64,000 bases of DNA from CAIZQW01 sp942493055 (GTDB lineage: Bacteria > Verrucomicrobiota > Kiritimatiellia > RFP12 > UBA1067). A program made the position numbers and the translations under genes. How positions within the stretch are numbered: position 1 is the first letter of the stretch; each line of letters opens with the position of its first letter. The stretch spans positions 186,001-250,000 of the forward strand of contig OW818680.1 in the NCBI GenBank assembly GCA_942493055.1, written 5' to 3'. Below are positions 8,836-17,226 of the stretch, one piece after another. Under the pieces are notes generated by a model, which did no database searches, was not told the DNA's origin, and was given only the letters and a program-made list of their open reading frames with translations.

Positions 8836-9139
8836 TTTCACCGCAAAAGCCGCGAAGAAGAGCGCAAATGTAGGGGCCCGGCGGACCCGCACGGGTTCCG
8901 TTGGCCCGCCTCACCCATGAATCCACCTTCGCGGATACGTCTACGGCGGACAGGTACATGGACGGCGGAGCGAACATTTGCGCGGGATCAACTCAATTTT
9001 CATCAGCAAAAAACTTGTTTTTTGCTGATGAAAATGAAACCAGTATTCATCTGCGCGGCTATCCATTCCGCCGTCCGTGTATTCACGGGTGAGGCGGATG
9101 AGATAGCCGTGCAATCTCTTTGCGGTTTTTGCGGTGAAA
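8836..9139. repeat. Large palindromic element, copy 1
   Basis: Fills most of the gap between the facing ends of rseP and glgB. The ends are inverted: TTTCACCGCAAAA at 8836 against TTTTTGCGGTGAAA ending at 9139. Inside, CCGCCTCACCC and GGACGGCGGA face their complements on the right side. The centre is a perfect hairpin with 19-bp arms and a 2-nt loop (8996-9035). A diverged second copy lies at 16333-16598. No coding sequence is apparent. Copy 1 carries about 33 extra bases (8933-8965) that copy 2 lacks. Confidence 0.8.
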
Positions 9140-9175
9140 CACGAAGCTGCTATTTAACAAACTGCTACGTGCCCA

Positions 9176-11197
9176 CTATGCGTCTGCGCGCTTGAGCACC
9201 ATGGCGGTGCGGCAGGGGAGGTAGACCTTGACGATGTTGACGCGCTCGTTTCCGCGCATCTCCGGCAAGAGGTTGAAAATCTGTTTGCGATCAATTCTGT
9301 TTTGTCCGCCGAACTGCTCTTCGTCTGTATCTAAGGCGATCATGTAGGGGGTGCCGGGGGGGACAAGGATCGGATAATCCGCGACCGACTTTGTGCTGTG
9401 GAAGTTGAAGATGAAAATCAGCTCCCCGCGCTCAAACGCCATGATCTTGTCATGATCCGAGGTGTAGAGCCGACGGGCGCGTGTGTTTTCAAGGGCGCCT
9501 GTTTGATTGATCAGACGCAACATGCTTTCATCGAACTCGCCTAAGCACCAATAGAGTAAATCCGTGTTGTCGCGCAGCGACCACTGGCGCCGGGCATAGT
9601 GATACGAGAAGCTGTTGCCTTCCCGCGGGAAGTCGATCCACTCCGGATGTCCGAACTCATTCCCCATGAAATTCAAGTAGGCATGGCCGGAGGTGGCCAA
9701 GGTTGCAAGGCGCGCCAGTTTGTGAAGCGCAATGCCGCGCTCGGTACGGAGATTTTGATTGCAGCGCGCCATGGAGGTGTAGATGTCGGCATCCACAAGC
9801 TGGAAGAAGAAGGTCTTGCCGCCGACAAGCGCCTGGTCATGACTCTCCACGTAATTGACGGTCTGCTCGTCGGCCCGGCGATTGGTCAGCTCATGCCAGA
9901 GGTAGCCGACACTCCAGTCTTCATCCCGGATGTCGCGCACGAGCCGGAACCAGCACTCCGGAACCCCCATGGCCATGCGATAGTCAAAGCCAGCACCCAA
10001 ATCCGCAATGGGCGCCGCGATACCCGGCATGCCGCTGACATCCTCGGCAATGGTCATGGCATCAGGCCGGATTTCATGGATCACACGATTGGCGAGGTTG
10101 CAATAGATCCAGGCGTGATCATCCACGGTCGCGTCAAAGTATTGATTATAGTCGAAAAAGTCAACACCCAGCCCATGATGCAGATAGAGCATGCTGGTGA
10201 TGCCATCAAAGCGATATCCGTCAAAATGAAATTCGTCGAGCCAGTAGCGGCAGTTCGACAAGAGGAAATGGAGCACATCAATCTTGCTGTAGTCAAAGCA
10301 GCGTGAGTCCCAGGCTTCGTGCCATCCGCGCAACCCGCCATGGAAGTATTGGTGCGGGGTGCCGTCAAACGACGAGAGCCCGTCGCGCTCATTCTTGACC
10401 GCGTGAGAATGGACGATATCCATGATGACGGCAATGCCTGCTCCGTGAGCAGCATCAATCAGGGCTTTGAGTTCTTCCGGGGTTCCAAAGCGGGAGGAGG
10501 CTGCAAAAAAACTGGAAACATGATAGCCGAAGGAGCCGTAATAGGGGTGCTCCATGATGGCCATCAGTTGAATCGTGTTGTACCCCGCCTTTATAATCCG
10601 GGGGAGGATCAATGCGCGGAACTCCTCGTAGGTGCCGACACCCTCCTTCTCCTGTGCCATACCGATGTGGGCTTCATAAATGATCGGGGTATGCTTGGGG
10701 ACTGTGAAGGAGGGATGCTTCCACACGTATGGCTTGGGCGGATCCCACACTTGCGCTGCAAAAAGATGGGTCTCGGGATTCTGCACGACACGCCGGGCAT
10801 ACGCGGGGATACGCTCGCCGCAACCGCCATCCCAGGCGATTTCAAGCCGGTAGTATTGGCCATGGTGAAGGGCTTCACTCGGGAGGCGTATCTCCCATTG
10901 ACCGGTATTCCCGATACGCGCTAAGAGAAATTTGTCATCCTTAAACCATCCGGTGAAATCGCCCACCAGCCAGATGCCAATGGCATTGGGCGCCCATTCA
11001 CGGAAGATCCAGCCCTCTGGGGTTTTATGGAGTCCATAATATTCATGTGCGCACGCAAACTCCGATAACGCGCCAGGCCCCCGGGCTAGCTCGATGGCCC
11101 GCTTCGCGGCACTGGCAGAACGGCGCTCAATAATGCCACGATAAGGCTCAAGATAGGGGTCATCGAGCATCTGGGCGCGTATAGCTTGCGTGGACAT
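9176..11197 (-). CDS. glgB: 1,4-alpha-glucan branching enzyme (GH13)
   Basis: Forms alpha-1,6 branches in glycogen. The 673-aa protein has an N-terminal CBM48-like domain (WAPNAIGIWLVGDFTGW, residues 68-84) and a GH13 barrel. The nucleophile is Asp331 in YRFDGITSML, the acid/base Glu385 in IAEDVSG, and the transition-state Asp454 in YVESHDQAL. The YVESHDQAL form, single-domain N terminus and length resemble the eukaryote-like GH13_8 branch rather than the E. coli type. It lies 26 bases downstream of glgA on the same strand, so the pair should be co-expressed for glycogen synthesis. Confidence 0.93.
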   Translation of the reverse strand: MSTQAIRAQMLDDPYLEPYRGIIERRSASAAKRAIELARGPGALSEFACAHEYYGLHKTPEGWIFREWAPNAIGIWLVGDFTGWFKDDKFLLARIGNTGQWEIRLPSEALHHGQYYRLEIAWDGGCGERIPAYARRVVQNPETHLFAAQVWDPPKPYVWKHPSFTVPKHTPIIYEAHIGMAQEKEGVGTYEEFRALILPRIIKAGYNTIQLMAIMEHPYYGSFGYHVSSFFAASSRFGTPEELKALIDAAHGAGIAVIMDIVHSHAVKNERDGLSSFDGTPHQYFHGGLRGWHEAWDSRCFDYSKIDVLHFLLSNCRYWLDEFHFDGYRFDGITSMLYLHHGLGVDFFDYNQYFDATVDDHAWIYCNLANRVIHEIRPDAMTIAEDVSGMPGIAAPIADLGAGFDYRMAMGVPECWFRLVRDIRDEDWSVGYLWHELTNRRADEQTVNYVESHDQALVGGKTFFFQLVDADIYTSMARCNQNLRTERGIALHKLARLATLATSGHAYLNFMGNEFGHPEWIDFPREGNSFSYHYARRQWSLRDNTDLLYWCLGEFDESMLRLINQTGALENTRARRLYTSDHDKIMAFERGELIFIFNFHSTKSVADYPILVPPGTPYMIALDTDEEQFGGQNRIDRKQIFNLLPEMRGNERVNIVKVYLPCRTAMVLKRADA

Positions 11198-11223
11198 TGT
11201 TAAGTTCCTTCACTGTTCCGTGC

Positions 11224-12840
11224 TTAGAGAACGGTTGTTGCCTTCTCGGCATGGTCTTCAACTGCCTTGACGAGCGGACGGTCCAGCATCTTTTCGTAAA
11301 TTGAGATGTACCGTTGAGCGCAGGCGTCATGCGTGAAGCGCTTCTTCCCTTCATCCATGATCCGTTTAATCTGGCGCTCACGCTCATCCGGCGGACGCTT
11401 AAAGAAGGCCATCGCCTGGTCCATCGCCCAGTCGAGTCCACGGCTGTCATAGATTTTGAAGGAGAAGCCATTACCCGTATTGCGGTTTGCGTCCAGATGG
11501 TCAACCGTGTCATGCAACCCTCCGGTATCGTGAACAATCGGAAGCGAACCATAAAGCTGGCCGACCATCTGCGGAAGTCCACAGGGCTCGAAGAGCGAGG
11601 GCACTAATGTGAAATCGGATGCAGCAAACCCCAGCTTTGAAAGGCCTTGATTGAAATCACAGATGGCGAGGCGGCCATACAGTTCATGCTGTTTGAGGAT
11701 GTCATAGAATGGTTGTTGATAGGCGCCGCTTGCAACCACAGCAATCTGGGCCTTCTCCTTCCAATAGCGAGAAAGAAAGCGGTACAGAATGTGGGTGAGC
11801 AATTGCGGTCCCTTCTGTGCAGGATCCAGACGGGACGGCCAGAAGAAGATGGGCACATCCGGATTCTCTTCAAGCCCCATCTTGCGCTGGAACGACATCT
11901 TGTTGATGCGTTTCGCCTCGCGGTGGGTATCTGAAGTGTATTTCATCTTGATGAGCGGATCGGTCTCCGGATTGTCAGCGTCGTCTGGCGCATTCAGAAT
12001 GCCGGCTGCGCAGCCGGCCTTGAACTTGCTGCGTATCTCCTGGCGAAGCTCGCGTGGAATAAAGTCGTGCCAGCCATTGACGATCTCCTGGAGGAACGTC
12101 GGACTGACGGTGTTGATGAAGTGAGAGGCGAAGACCCCGCTGGTCTGCATATCGACAAAGTTGGTGCTGCGGGATTCTTCGTAATTCAACGGCGGACGCT
12201 TGAAGTAGAGGTTGCCCCAGAATTCGGCTGCGTCAATACCGGCATCTTCAATCTGCGCGAGTGACAGATTGTGCGTATGGATATTGTGTACGGTGAAGAG
12301 GCACGGGATCCCCATACGACGCGCAGCAGCAGGGATGAGGCCCGTCATCCAGTCGTTGCAGTGAATCAGGTCAGGCTGGACAGTGGGGATGATGTTGTTG
12401 ACGACTTCACGCGAAAAGGCCAAAGCGAGTTTGGGATTCTCCTCCTGGGAGTTGCTGTAGACCGTGTCTCGATAATAGAAACAGCGGTCTTCTGCCAAGT
12501 GGATACGTGAATCAGGCAGGCGGCTTTTGTACACGCGCAATTCGTCATTGATGAGCTGTCCCACATCGACATGAAACATACGCCGATAGTGCGGCAGTGC
12601 AACATGTACGTCTGCTCCGAGATCAAACAAGGCTGCCACGAGCGAGGCGGAAACATCCGCCAAACCGCCTGCTTTCGCCGTCAGCTTATCCGCCATGTTT
12701 CCCATGCCTGTGGGCAGGTAGGTGATTTCCGGCGTCACAATCAGAATCCGTGGACGCCGCTCTTTTTTAACGGGGGCCGTGACGATTATGGGAGCCCCTT
12801 TTTTAAAAGGTTCTTCTTTTTTGACTTTTGCTTTTGCCAT
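11224..12840 (-). CDS. glgA: Glycogen/starch synthase (GT5)
   Basis: Transfers glucose from a nucleotide sugar to growing alpha-glucan. The 538-aa protein has the N-terminal nucleotide-sugar motif as KAGGLADV (residues 56-63) and the C-terminal donor-site segment PSLFEPCGLPQMVGQLYGSL followed by DTGGLHDTV. A basic 30-residue N-terminal extension rich in Lys precedes the fold. GAGGAGTG lies before the ATG at 12840. The donor (ADP- or UDP-glucose) cannot be read from sequence. It forms a tight pair with glgB. Confidence 0.92.
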   Translation of the reverse strand: MAKAKVKKEEPFKKGAPIIVTAPVKKERRPRILIVTPEITYLPTGMGNMADKLTAKAGGLADVSASLVAALFDLGADVHVALPHYRRMFHVDVGQLINDELRVYKSRLPDSRIHLAEDRCFYYRDTVYSNSQEENPKLALAFSREVVNNIIPTVQPDLIHCNDWMTGLIPAAARRMGIPCLFTVHNIHTHNLSLAQIEDAGIDAAEFWGNLYFKRPPLNYEESRSTNFVDMQTSGVFASHFINTVSPTFLQEIVNGWHDFIPRELRQEIRSKFKAGCAAGILNAPDDADNPETDPLIKMKYTSDTHREAKRINKMSFQRKMGLEENPDVPIFFWPSRLDPAQKGPQLLTHILYRFLSRYWKEKAQIAVVASGAYQQPFYDILKQHELYGRLAICDFNQGLSKLGFAASDFTLVPSLFEPCGLPQMVGQLYGSLPIVHDTGGLHDTVDHLDANRNTGNGFSFKIYDSRGLDWAMDQAMAFFKRPPDERERQIKRIMDEGKKRFTHDACAQRYISIYEKMLDRPLVKAVEDHAEKATTVL

Positions 12841-12861
12841 GACACCACACTCCTCGGCACG

Positions 12862-13260
12862 TTACTTGTTTGTCCGTGCATCTATTTTTTTGTTTAAGTC
12901 TTCGATCTGTTTTTCTTTGGCGGCAATCAGCTTTCGCTTTTCCTTGGTTTCAGGAAGCTTCTCAATCTCAGCTCGGATTGCGTCATACGCTCGCATCACT
13001 TCGTTTTGGAGATCTTCGATCTTTTTACGAAGGGCTTCGATCTCCGGCGAGGTGGTCTTGGGATCGTTTACAGATTTGGAAATTTCTGTTCCCATCTTGT
13101 GCGCTTCGATCATGAGTTTCGAGCGCGCGGCGAGAAGGTCGTTGAGGTTATCGCCAGTAGCAGTCGTCTGCGCGGGTACAACCGGAGCCTCCTGAGCCAG
13201 GGCAGGAAAAATACAGAGAGCAGTGCAAAGCGTGAAAATCTGCACAGATAGTTGCTTCAT
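12862..13260 (-). CDS. Small exported coiled-coil protein, function unknown
   Basis: A 132-aa protein starting with a signal peptide (MKQLSVQIFTLCTALCIFPALAQ, likely cut after ALA near residue 22). The mature part is a short low-complexity linker followed by two heptad-patterned stretches rich in Lys and Glu (residues 45-95 and 105-128), predicted coiled coils. Its ending DLNKKIDARTNK has no recognisable enzyme motif. It lies 21 bases before glgA and downstream of the sulfatase, in the same direction. A periplasmic OmpH/Skp-like holding or scaffold role is possible but unsupported. Confidence 0.7.
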   Translation of the reverse strand: MKQLSVQIFTLCTALCIFPALAQEAPVVPAQTTATGDNLNDLLAARSKLMIEAHKMGTEISKSVNDPKTTSPEIEALRKKIEDLQNEVMRAYDAIRAEIEKLPETKEKRKLIAAKEKQIEDLNKKIDARTNK

Positions 13261-13321
13261 AAGTGATTCCTTTCAATTAAAATAGTGCAGATATTTTAAA
13301 ACAAAAAAGACCTAAAAGCAA

Positions 13322-14785
13322 TCACTTCTTCTTATTCTTATTCTTATTCTGGGGCTTCGCCCCATCTTTTGCCTGATCGCAGTTGGGATTCGGCGAGGGC
13401 ATTTGCGCCCCCACCTGTTGGCGCCAGGCGATTAGTTTTGCACGAAGCTCTTTTGCCTTTTCAGGATTTGTCAACGCGAGGTCTTTTGTTTCACTGACAT
13501 CCTCTTTCAGGTTGTAAAGTTCAACATGATTGTCCTCAAAGAATTCGACCAAGCGGAAATCGCCTTCGCGTATGGCGCCGTAGGGGGTTGCCCCGCCTGG
13601 ATGATAGTGCGGATAGTGCCAATAAATAGCCTCGCGTTTGAGCTGTCCTGCCTGCTTCAGAAGGGGCACGATGCTCTCGCCGTCGACCACATGCTTGGCA
13701 GGAACTGCGACGCCCGCCATCTCCAGGAGGGTCGGGAAGTAGTCTGCGCCGATGACAGGGACGCTGCAGGTGCTCCCGGCCTTTGTGATCCCGGGCCACT
13801 TCACGATCAGCGGCACCCGCACGCCGCCCTCATACGCGGAGCCTTTTCCGGCACGGAGCGGGGTATTGGACGTAACATTGTTTAATGTCAACCCGCCATT
13901 GTCGGAGGTATAGACGATGATGGTGTTGTCGCTCAGCGTCAGTTCCTCAAGGGCCTTCATGAGGCGCCCCATGCTGTCATCCACGCTCTCGACAAGTCCA
14001 GCATAGGTTGCGTTCTTGTGCAATCCTTTGGGATCGGTCTTGTTTTTGTATTTTTCAATGACCTCTTTCTTGGCCATCAGCGGGGTGTGGACAGCATAGT
14101 GGGGGAAGTAGATGAAGAAGGGCTTGTCTCTGTTCTTCTCCATGAAGCCAATGGCCTCCGTAGTGAGCCGGTCGCTCAAAAACTCTCCCGCCGGTCCCTC
14201 CTTCAGTGTCGGTATGTTGTATGGCGCAAAATAGCTGGGCGGTTGTCCGCGGTCGTAACCGCCGGCGTTTAAGTCAAACCCTTGCCGCTCCGGCCAGTAG
14301 TCGCTCCCGCCCAGATGCCACTTGCCGATGCAGGCGGTCGTGTAGCCAGCAGCCTTCAACGTGCTGGCCATGTTGCAGATGTTCGTTGAAAGGAAGAGCG
14401 TCCAATCCGGAACATTCAGTTTTGCATTCGGACGCTTATGCCCGGCAATCCAGTCTGTAATATGAAGGCGTGCAGGATACTGGCCTGTCATAATGCTGGC
14501 GCGACTGGGCGAACAGACCGTACAGGCGGAGTAGGCGGCTGTAAAGCGCATGCCCTGCGAAGCCAGCTTATCAATGTGGGGCGTTTCGTAGTAACCGCTT
14601 CCGAAGGAGCTCAAGTCAGTCCATCCCTGGTCATCCGTCAGCATGAAGATGATATTCGGCTGCGTCTTGGCAGCAACAGTCATTGCGAGACAGGAGAAGA
14701 GCAACGCGCACGCTGCGCGTCGAGCGGCAATAACGCAATAAGGCAATAAGGCAATAAGGCAATCTTTTGAAGTTATAGCGTTCAT
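13322..14785 (-). CDS. Sulfatase, Cys-type (formylglycine-dependent), exported
   Basis: Arylsulfatase-family hydrolase of sulfate esters. Metal-binding DD at residues 51-52 (MLTDDQGW) and the CSPSR motif with Cys91, the residue matured to formylglycine, are intact. C-terminal half has GADYFPTLLEMAGV and a Lys/Asn-rich tail. The start is chosen at 14785 (487 aa); 14803 and 14833 are also open, the latter overlapping the upstream gene. The signal-peptide region is partly encoded by an 8-bp tandem repeat (14727-14763). It sits 34 bases after a glycosidase, suggesting joint action on a sulfated polysaccharide. No maturase gene is in the window. Confidence 0.9.
   Translation of the reverse strand: MNAITSKDCLIALLPYCVIAARRAACALLFSCLAMTVAAKTQPNIIFMLTDDQGWTDLSSFGSGYYETPHIDKLASQGMRFTAAYSACTVCSPSRASIMTGQYPARLHITDWIAGHKRPNAKLNVPDWTLFLSTNICNMASTLKAAGYTTACIGKWHLGGSDYWPERQGFDLNAGGYDRGQPPSYFAPYNIPTLKEGPAGEFLSDRLTTEAIGFMEKNRDKPFFIYFPHYAVHTPLMAKKEVIEKYKNKTDPKGLHKNATYAGLVESVDDSMGRLMKALEELTLSDNTIIVYTSDNGGLTLNNVTSNTPLRAGKGSAYEGGVRVPLIVKWPGITKAGSTCSVPVIGADYFPTLLEMAGVAVPAKHVVDGESIVPLLKQAGQLKREAIYWHYPHYHPGGATPYGAIREGDFRLVEFFEDNHVELYNLKEDVSETKDLALTNPEKAKELRAKLIAWRQQVGAQMPSPNPNCDQAKDGAKPQNKNKNKKK
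14727..14763. repeat. 8-bp tandem repeat inside the sulfatase signal-peptide coding region
   Basis: GCAATAAG (first unit GCAATAAC) is repeated about 4.6 times on the plus strand. On the coding strand the 8-bp period rotates through the reading frame and encodes part of the hydrophobic leader, LIALLPYCVIAA. A change of one unit would shift the frame between start and mature protein. Confidence 0.75.
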
Positions 14786-14819
14786 AGTTCGTTTCCAATT
14801 CATGGTTGCAGCGCTCAGT

Positions 14820-16223
14820 CTAGCGCTGATCATAATAATCCTGTACCTGATACACAGACTGGTTCAGCGTCTTCATTTCGACGCCGAGGGGCAGGTAGGG
14901 GGCATACTGATTATTCACCAGCCCTTTATTCGCGTCGGTGTTGGAGGGATCCACACCTTTTGCCTCCGGATCATTGTCCTGATATTTAAAGAAGTGCCAG
15001 CCGACGCACGCCTTGCTCTTGAGCATGCGAAGACAGAAGTTCTGGTAGGCCAGTCCACGGTCCTTCTGTGTACGCACGATCCAGCCCGCGCCGGAGGTGT
15101 TCGCGAGGCCTGAGTCCATGGCCTTTGTATAAAACTCGGTGACCATAAACGGCTTGCCAGCTTTTTCAACGCACGCCAGTGTCTCGTCTTTAGGGGTCCA
15201 CTCGCCGTACCAGTTGATCGCGATGATATCGCAATAGCGCCCGGCTGCCGTCAGGATGGGCAGATGCTTTTTGTTGGCCCCATGCAGGCGGCTTCCGAGA
15301 TAGAGATGGTTGGGATCATAGCGCTTCAAGGCTGTGGAGACAATCCGGTAGTAGCGCTCCGCCACAACGCCGGCAAAGGCTTCCCGTTCAGCGTCCGTGA
15401 TTTTATCAGGAGCGACACCGCGCGCTTTCAGCCACTTCTCTGCAGCCACACGGCCACAGTCATTCGTATCGGTGAGCGTCAGGTAGCCTTCCAGATTCTT
15501 GTTGCCCAGCGGCATCTCGTTGTCGGAAAACCAGCCCAGCAGATTCGGATCATCCTTGTGTTGCACCGTGCTTTTGGCAAGCTCCTCGCAGAACGTTTCA
15601 AAGGCGGGATCAAAGACAAAGATACACTGGTTCGGATAACCGGTGTTTCCGGGCCGCTGATAGGTTCCGCCCCGCTTCTTGCCATAGGAGGCCATGAAGT
15701 TGAGGTTGACGGAGTAGCTGAGCGGGGTTGTCGCTGTACGGTTATACGCGCGAATCGCCTCTGCATCCGACCAGGCGCCGCACCCGTAAAAACCCCAGTC
15801 GATAAAGAGCTTGGCTGTTGCAGCCATCCAATTCGTAGAAGAGCCGAACTTCTCCTGGTAACAGCGCGACATGGTCGGCGATTTGCCGTTGCTGACGCTG
15901 CATACCGCGACCTGGACGTTCCTGCACCCGTCAGGATCAAGGATGATCCACCGGCCATTCGGATTTTTTTGGACGCGATAGAAATGGGTTGCATCCGCGC
16001 GCTTCGCAACTATGCTTCCATAACGGTTGCGGGTTTCAGGCGCATAGGCAAACCCTTTAAGATCTGCGACGGTCTCAGCTACAAGGGGCTCCCATTTGCT
16101 TTTGGAGGATTTCTTCACATCTACTGTGACCCCTTGCGCCTGAGCAAAGATCGCAAAGATCAGTAAGAAAAATAAAAGAAAGCAGAGTATAACAGGGGAG
16201 GGTCTAATCGCGTGTTTCATCAT
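14820..16223 (-). CDS. Exported glycoside hydrolase, GH-A clan (beta-agarase/GH50-like)
   Basis: A 467-aa secreted protein. Residues 1-30 form a signal peptide ending in IFAQAQ. A TIM-barrel clan A pattern is visible: candidate acid/base Glu236 in LLGWFSDNEMPLG and candidate nucleophile Glu363 in PFMVTEFY, with AINWYGEW between them at residue 335. The WFSDNE and TEFY contexts resemble GH50-type agarases and related enzymes, but the family is my judgement from motifs. Being immediately upstream of a sulfatase on the same strand supports action on a sulfated galactan or similar glycan. Confidence 0.75.
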   Translation of the reverse strand: MMKHAIRPSPVILCFLLFFLLIFAIFAQAQGVTVDVKKSSKSKWEPLVAETVADLKGFAYAPETRNRYGSIVAKRADATHFYRVQKNPNGRWIILDPDGCRNVQVAVCSVSNGKSPTMSRCYQEKFGSSTNWMAATAKLFIDWGFYGCGAWSDAEAIRAYNRTATTPLSYSVNLNFMASYGKKRGGTYQRPGNTGYPNQCIFVFDPAFETFCEELAKSTVQHKDDPNLLGWFSDNEMPLGNKNLEGYLTLTDTNDCGRVAAEKWLKARGVAPDKITDAEREAFAGVVAERYYRIVSTALKRYDPNHLYLGSRLHGANKKHLPILTAAGRYCDIIAINWYGEWTPKDETLACVEKAGKPFMVTEFYTKAMDSGLANTSGAGWIVRTQKDRGLAYQNFCLRMLKSKACVGWHFFKYQDNDPEAKGVDPSNTDANKGLVNNQYAPYLPLGVEMKTLNQSVYQVQDYYDQR

Positions 16224-16332
16224 ATTATCCGAACATTTAAGAAACAGTATCTTAACAAACTTCCGCTCAGATGCAAAACAAACTTTTCAATCGCGCCGAA
16301 ATCCTCATCATTTCTGTATTCCTTACTAATGA

Positions 16333-16598
16333 TTTCACCGCAAAAACCGCGAAGAAGAGCGCAAAGAGGGGCCCAGCGTGCCCGCATGGGTTCAATCAGC
16401 CCGCCTCACCCATGGATACATGGACGGCGGAGCGACCCTTTGCGCGGAAGTAACTCAATATCCATCAGCGAAAAACTTGTTTTTCGCTGATGGATATGAA
16501 ATCAGTATTATTCTGGGCGGTTATCCGTTCTGCCGTGCTGTATTCAGCGTGAGGCAGACGAGATAACCGCCCTTCTTTTAGCGGTTTTTGCGATAGAA
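16333..16598. repeat. Large palindromic element, copy 2
   Basis: Diverged second copy of the 8836-9139 element, in the gap between the glycosidase start and the tRNA genes. The left end TTTCACCGCAAAAACCGCG matches copy 1; the right end GCGGTTTTTGCGATAGAA is slightly decayed. The central hairpin (16458-16497) again has perfect 19-bp arms around TT, although three arm positions differ from copy 1. The remainder of the 16224-16733 gap shows no gene. Confidence 0.8.
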
Positions 16599-16689
16599 TC
16601 TTCAACACCCCGTGAAGAGACACTGCTGCATATTTAGCCCTTGCAAGCCATGGCGGCTTAAAATAAATCACGTTTTAAAAAAATTACCC

Positions 16690-16719
16690 TTGCCTAAGTT
16701 GGGGTACCTTTGATAATGT
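16690..16719 (+). promoter_or_regulatory. Probable promoter of the tRNA pair
   Basis: TTGCCT at 16690-16695 with GATAAT at 16712-16717 (16-base spacing) or TAATGT at 16714-16719 (18-base spacing). It lies about 15-20 bases before the tRNA-Arg 5' end, the position expected for a stable-RNA promoter. Confidence 0.5.
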
Positions 16720-16733
16720 ACTGACTCTTTCGT

Positions 16734-16810
16734 GCGCCTCTAGCTCAATTGGATAGAGCATCTGACTACGGATCAGAAGGTTGCAGGTTCAACTCCTGCG
16801 AGGCGCGCCA
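16734..16810 (+). tRNA. tRNA-Arg (anticodon ACG)
   Basis: A full cloverleaf can be drawn: acceptor GCGCCTC pairs with GAGGCGC, the anticodon arm TCTGA-CTACGGA-TCAGA gives ACG, and the T arm contains GGTTCAA. Discriminator G is followed by an encoded CCA (16808-16810). ACG anticodons are normally edited to ICG by TadA to read CGN codons. It is followed after 11 bases by an initiator-type tRNA-Met. Confidence 0.95.
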
Positions 16811-16821
16811 TGATTCCAGAT

Positions 16822-16898
<77 letters not shown>

Positions 16899-16905
16899 TT
16901 TTACA

Positions 16906-16948
16906 CCCTGTAAATGTTGATTAAACCCAATGTTTACGGGGTTTTTTT
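16906..16948 (+). terminator. Rho-independent terminator after the tRNA pair
   Basis: CCCTGTAAA (16906-16914) pairs with TTTACGGGG (16933-16941) with one G-T wobble, followed by seven T residues. Confidence 0.75.
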
Positions 16949-16997
16949 GTGCCTGATAGGATATGCGTATAAGTTCTTTTAGTAGTAGCTGTGTTTT

Positions 16998-17052
16998 GGC
17001 TCATAATCCGGCAGCCGCCGGATCGTTGGTTCAAATCCAGCTCCCGCTACCA
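16998..17052 (+). pseudogene. Duplicated 3' part of tRNA-Met (fragment)
   Basis: The 34 bases at 17023-17056 are identical to 16869-16902, the T-arm and acceptor end of the initiator tRNA-Met including CCA. Upstream, GGCTCATAA repeats the anticodon loop, but the segment between is replaced by a small palindrome TCCGGCAGCCGCCGGA, and no 5' half exists. It cannot form a tRNA. Duplicated tRNA 3' ends are typical of integration (att) sites, and the accessory island starts just after. A partial tandem duplication is the alternative. Confidence 0.75.
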
Positions 17053-17060
17053 TTTTCACA

Positions 17061-17092
17061 GGTCGGAACAGAAATGTTCCGGCCTTTTTTTT
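17061..17092 (+). terminator. Rho-independent terminator
   Basis: GGTCGGAACA (17061-17070) pairs with TGTTCCGGCC (17075-17084) across a GAAA loop, followed by eight T residues. It terminates anything reading through the tRNA fragment. Confidence 0.8.
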
Positions 17093-17093
17093 G

Positions 17094-17226
17094 CTTTGGA
17101 GGGACGGGAGGGACGATAGGGACCTAAGGGACAGGAGGGACCTGTGCTGCCCTGATCACCTCTAGGCCCAATGCGCAAGCTCCACGCAGGTGTCCCTCAC
17201 GTCCCTATAGTCCCTTCGGTCCCTCA
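17094..17226. repeat. GGGAC-type 9-bp repeats downstream of the four-helix gene
   Basis: GGAGGGACGGGAGGGAC and similar units at 17097-17145 face complementary TCCCTCACGTCCCTAT units at 17190-17222, so the whole region is also an inverted repeat. Units are about 9 bases (GGGACNNNA). It abuts the 3' end of the S23-like gene. Confidence 0.65.

Noticed and set aside
9599..10924. Two long plus-strand frames inside glgB
   Set aside because: They are antisense to a gene with intact GH13 motifs and show no family pattern of their own.
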